A program made the translations under genes and the position numbers. The notes under the pieces were generated by a model. It made no database searches. It was not told the DNA's origin and saw only the letters and a program-made list of their open reading frames with translations. 36,611 nucleotides of DNA from Caldifarciminota bacterium. Lineage in GTDB: Bacteria > Hydrothermota > Hydrothermia > LBFQ01 > DSFT01. Below are positions 35,367-36,611 of the stretch, piece by piece. How positions within the stretch are numbered: the first letter of the stretch is position 1; every line of letters begins with the position of its first letter. The stretch is taken from assembly GCA_025060695.1 (NCBI GenBank), contig JANXBH010000017.1:1-36611 (forward strand). Reading direction: 5' to 3'.

Positions 35367-35898
35367 GGAGATAGAAAGGTTAAAGTTTATTCCACGAAGT
35401 GGATGGCAGTATTATGGAATAAAAGAACCTGAGAGTGTAGCGGAGCACTCCTTTTTACTCACATTTTTATGTCTTATAGTGGGCTTGAAATTAATAAAAA
35501 GTGGCGAAGACATTGATTTAAAAAAATTACTAATTATGTCTATAATACATGAAATAGGTGAGGTGAGAATAGGAGATATACATTTAATAGCTAAGGAATA
35601 TATAGGACATGAAAGTGTTGAAATTGCAGAAAGGAAAGTGGCATACGACTTATTGAAGAATGCCAACTTAGATGAACTTATAGAAATATACGATGAATTT
35701 TTAAAGGGTGAAACGAAAGAGGCAATTTTAGTAAGAGCTTGTGATAAACTTGAGCTACTTATTCAAGCTTACTTATACAAAAAGATTGGATATACAAATA
35801 TAGATGAGTTTTTCAATGCACGTAAAAATATAGAGGACATTGAAAAGATAGAGATTTTGGATAATATCCTTAGGGAAATAAGGAGCTTAGGATTATGA
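35341..35898 (+). CDS. HD-domain phosphohydrolase, YfbR/HDDC2-like
   Basis: A 185-residue protein of the HD superfamily, similar in layout to 5'-deoxynucleotidase YfbR/HDDC2. It opens with FIEEIERLKFIPRSGW, then ESVAEHSFLLTFLCLI (first His), MSIIHEIGEVRIGDI, and a late Asp in RACDKLELL. In these proteins the second motif is normally HD (ALVHDLGE...GDI); here it is His-Glu, so the usual metal-binding Asp is replaced by Glu. It may still bind metal. The start overlaps the SufU-like gene by 26 bases. A nucleotide monophosphatase role is inferred from family only. Confidence 0.8.
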   Translation: MKEVLQFIEEIERLKFIPRSGWQYYGIKEPESVAEHSFLLTFLCLIVGLKLIKSGEDIDLKKLLIMSIIHEIGEVRIGDIHLIAKEYIGHESVEIAERKVAYDLLKNANLDELIEIYDEFLKGETKEAILVRACDKLELLIQAYLYKKIGYTNIDEFFNARKNIEDIEKIEILDNILREIRSLGL

Positions 35899-36611
35899 TA
35901 ACTTATCTTATATCATCACTTTACATAAATGGGCATGAAGTAGATGAGGGTAGTATTTACGACATAGGGCGTGGTGCGAGGTATCACATAATAAAGATAG
36001 AAGGTCCTGTATATCAAAGGTATAAGGATGAATTGATGAAAGAGGGTATAAAGATATATGACTATTTACCTGGGAATGGTTTCATAGTGAGGGCTGACTA
36101 TAGACAAATAGAGAGGATAAAGGAAAGGGGGTATATAAGTGGTATATATCCGATAAGATTTGAATACAAACTACCGAGGGATTACAAGGACAAACTAAAC
36201 ACGTGTTATGTAAAGGAGGGTGGAAGATACAGGGTCAGGGTATTGTATTATGATAGTGATGACAGGGAAGAGGTAGTGAGGTATATAAGTAATAGGGGTA
36301 TAAGGATTGAGAAAGAGGATGAGGTAATTAAGTACATAGAGGTATATTTAGATTTAGTTGAGATAGAGGAATTAGTTAAGCTTGAGGGTGTGAAGTTTGT
36401 TGAGTTTCAATATCCGATAGTGAATTGGAATAACAGGAATAGGATATTACATCAAGCTGGTATATTTGCTGACAATATTACGAGTGTTGATGATACAGTG
36501 ATATGGAAGAAGGGGATAAGGGGTGAAGGGCAGATACTTGGTCATTTTGATGACGGATTTGATAGGAATCATTGTTTTTTCAATGGTACTGTTGATGGGC
36601 AGAATAAGCAA
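35895..36611 (+). CDS. subtilisin-like (S8) serine protease, truncated by the window
   Basis: The N-terminal 239 residues of an S8 peptidase; the rest lies beyond the window. The pro-region spans ~180 residues (DIGRGARYHIIKIEGPVYQ ... GVKFVEFQYPIV). The catalytic domain then begins with WKKGIRGEGQILGHFDDGFD. The Asp of the DDG element is the likely catalytic Asp (usual form DTG). The N-terminus MITYLISSLYI is a short hydrophobic stretch without positive charge; a secretion signal is possible. It starts with an ATGA overlap. Arg codons are mainly AGG and the G+C is higher than in the neighbours, like the FN3-like lipoprotein, suggesting high expression. Confidence 0.9.
   Translation, partial: MITYLISSLYINGHEVDEGSIYDIGRGARYHIIKIEGPVYQRYKDELMKEGIKIYDYLPGNGFIVRADYRQIERIKERGYISGIYPIRFEYKLPRDYKDKLNTCYVKEGGRYRVRVLYYDSDDREEVVRYISNRGIRIEKEDEVIKYIEVYLDLVEIEELVKLEGVKFVEFQYPIVNWNNRNRILHQAGIFADNITSVDDTVIWKKGIRGEGQILGHFDDGFDRNHCFFNGTVDGQNKQ

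Overview
This window comes from an AT-rich bacterium with very compact coding, probably an uncultured thermophile with an outer membrane. Protein genes look roughly 25-35% GC by eye, while the 16S rRNA gene is strikingly GC-rich, as expected for a thermophile. The outer membrane is inferred from a LolA-like carrier, LolD, an MsbA-type exporter, the RfaE2 heptose enzyme and several lipoproteins. One protein ends in a segment resembling a type IX secretion sorting domain, which would fit an FCB-like or WOR-3/Hydrothermae-like lineage. That placement is a low-confidence guess, because no homology search was run.

Layout from left to right. An AT-rich gap (1-277). A leftward operon cysK - acyl-CoA carboxylase beta - glycosyltransferase. 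A rightward operon rfaE2 - dxr - propeller-like lipoprotein. A leftward operon of a nucleotidyltransferase-like protein, a glutaredoxin-like protein, ogt and a glycosyltransferase. A rightward operon of a long acyl-CoA dehydrogenase, a secreted protein and holB. Two leftward lipoprotein genes. A rightward operon dnaK - lolA-like - recX - lolD - phhB. A leftward operon hisS - pseudo-patatin/TPR/BTAD regulator - nhaA. A rightward group of two paralogous 128-residue proteins, a metallo-beta-lactamase-fold enzyme and nurA. A caa3 oxidase operon (coxB-coxA-coxC) followed by a Yip1-like protein and a lipoprotein. A short, higher-GC, foreign-looking segment (about 29870-30500). A leftward 16S rRNA - tRNA-Ala(CGC) unit with no 23S in the window. 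A leftward ribF - msbA pair. A rightward SufU-like - HD-domain - subtilase operon cut off by the window end.

The main signal is regulatory. A motif centred on TTTAAAATTT sits 4-8 nt before the start codon of twelve genes and has no room for a Shine-Dalgarno site. The same motif stands in front of the 16S gene and of one lipoprotein gene that does have a normal leader. It is best read as a -10 promoter element driving mostly leaderless mRNAs, several of which start with TTG. All five divergent gene pairs carry two inverted copies. Genes inside operons start mostly by ATGA, GTGA or TAATG overlaps, and a few use clear Shine-Dalgarno sites (coxA, coxC, both lipoproteins before dnaK, and the BTAD regulator).

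The most unusual protein is the 916-residue regulator at 18182-20932. Its patatin-like N-terminus has lost its catalytic motifs and is joined to TPR-like helices, a winged-helix-like segment and a BTAD domain. It sits between hisS and nhaA with overlaps on both sides.
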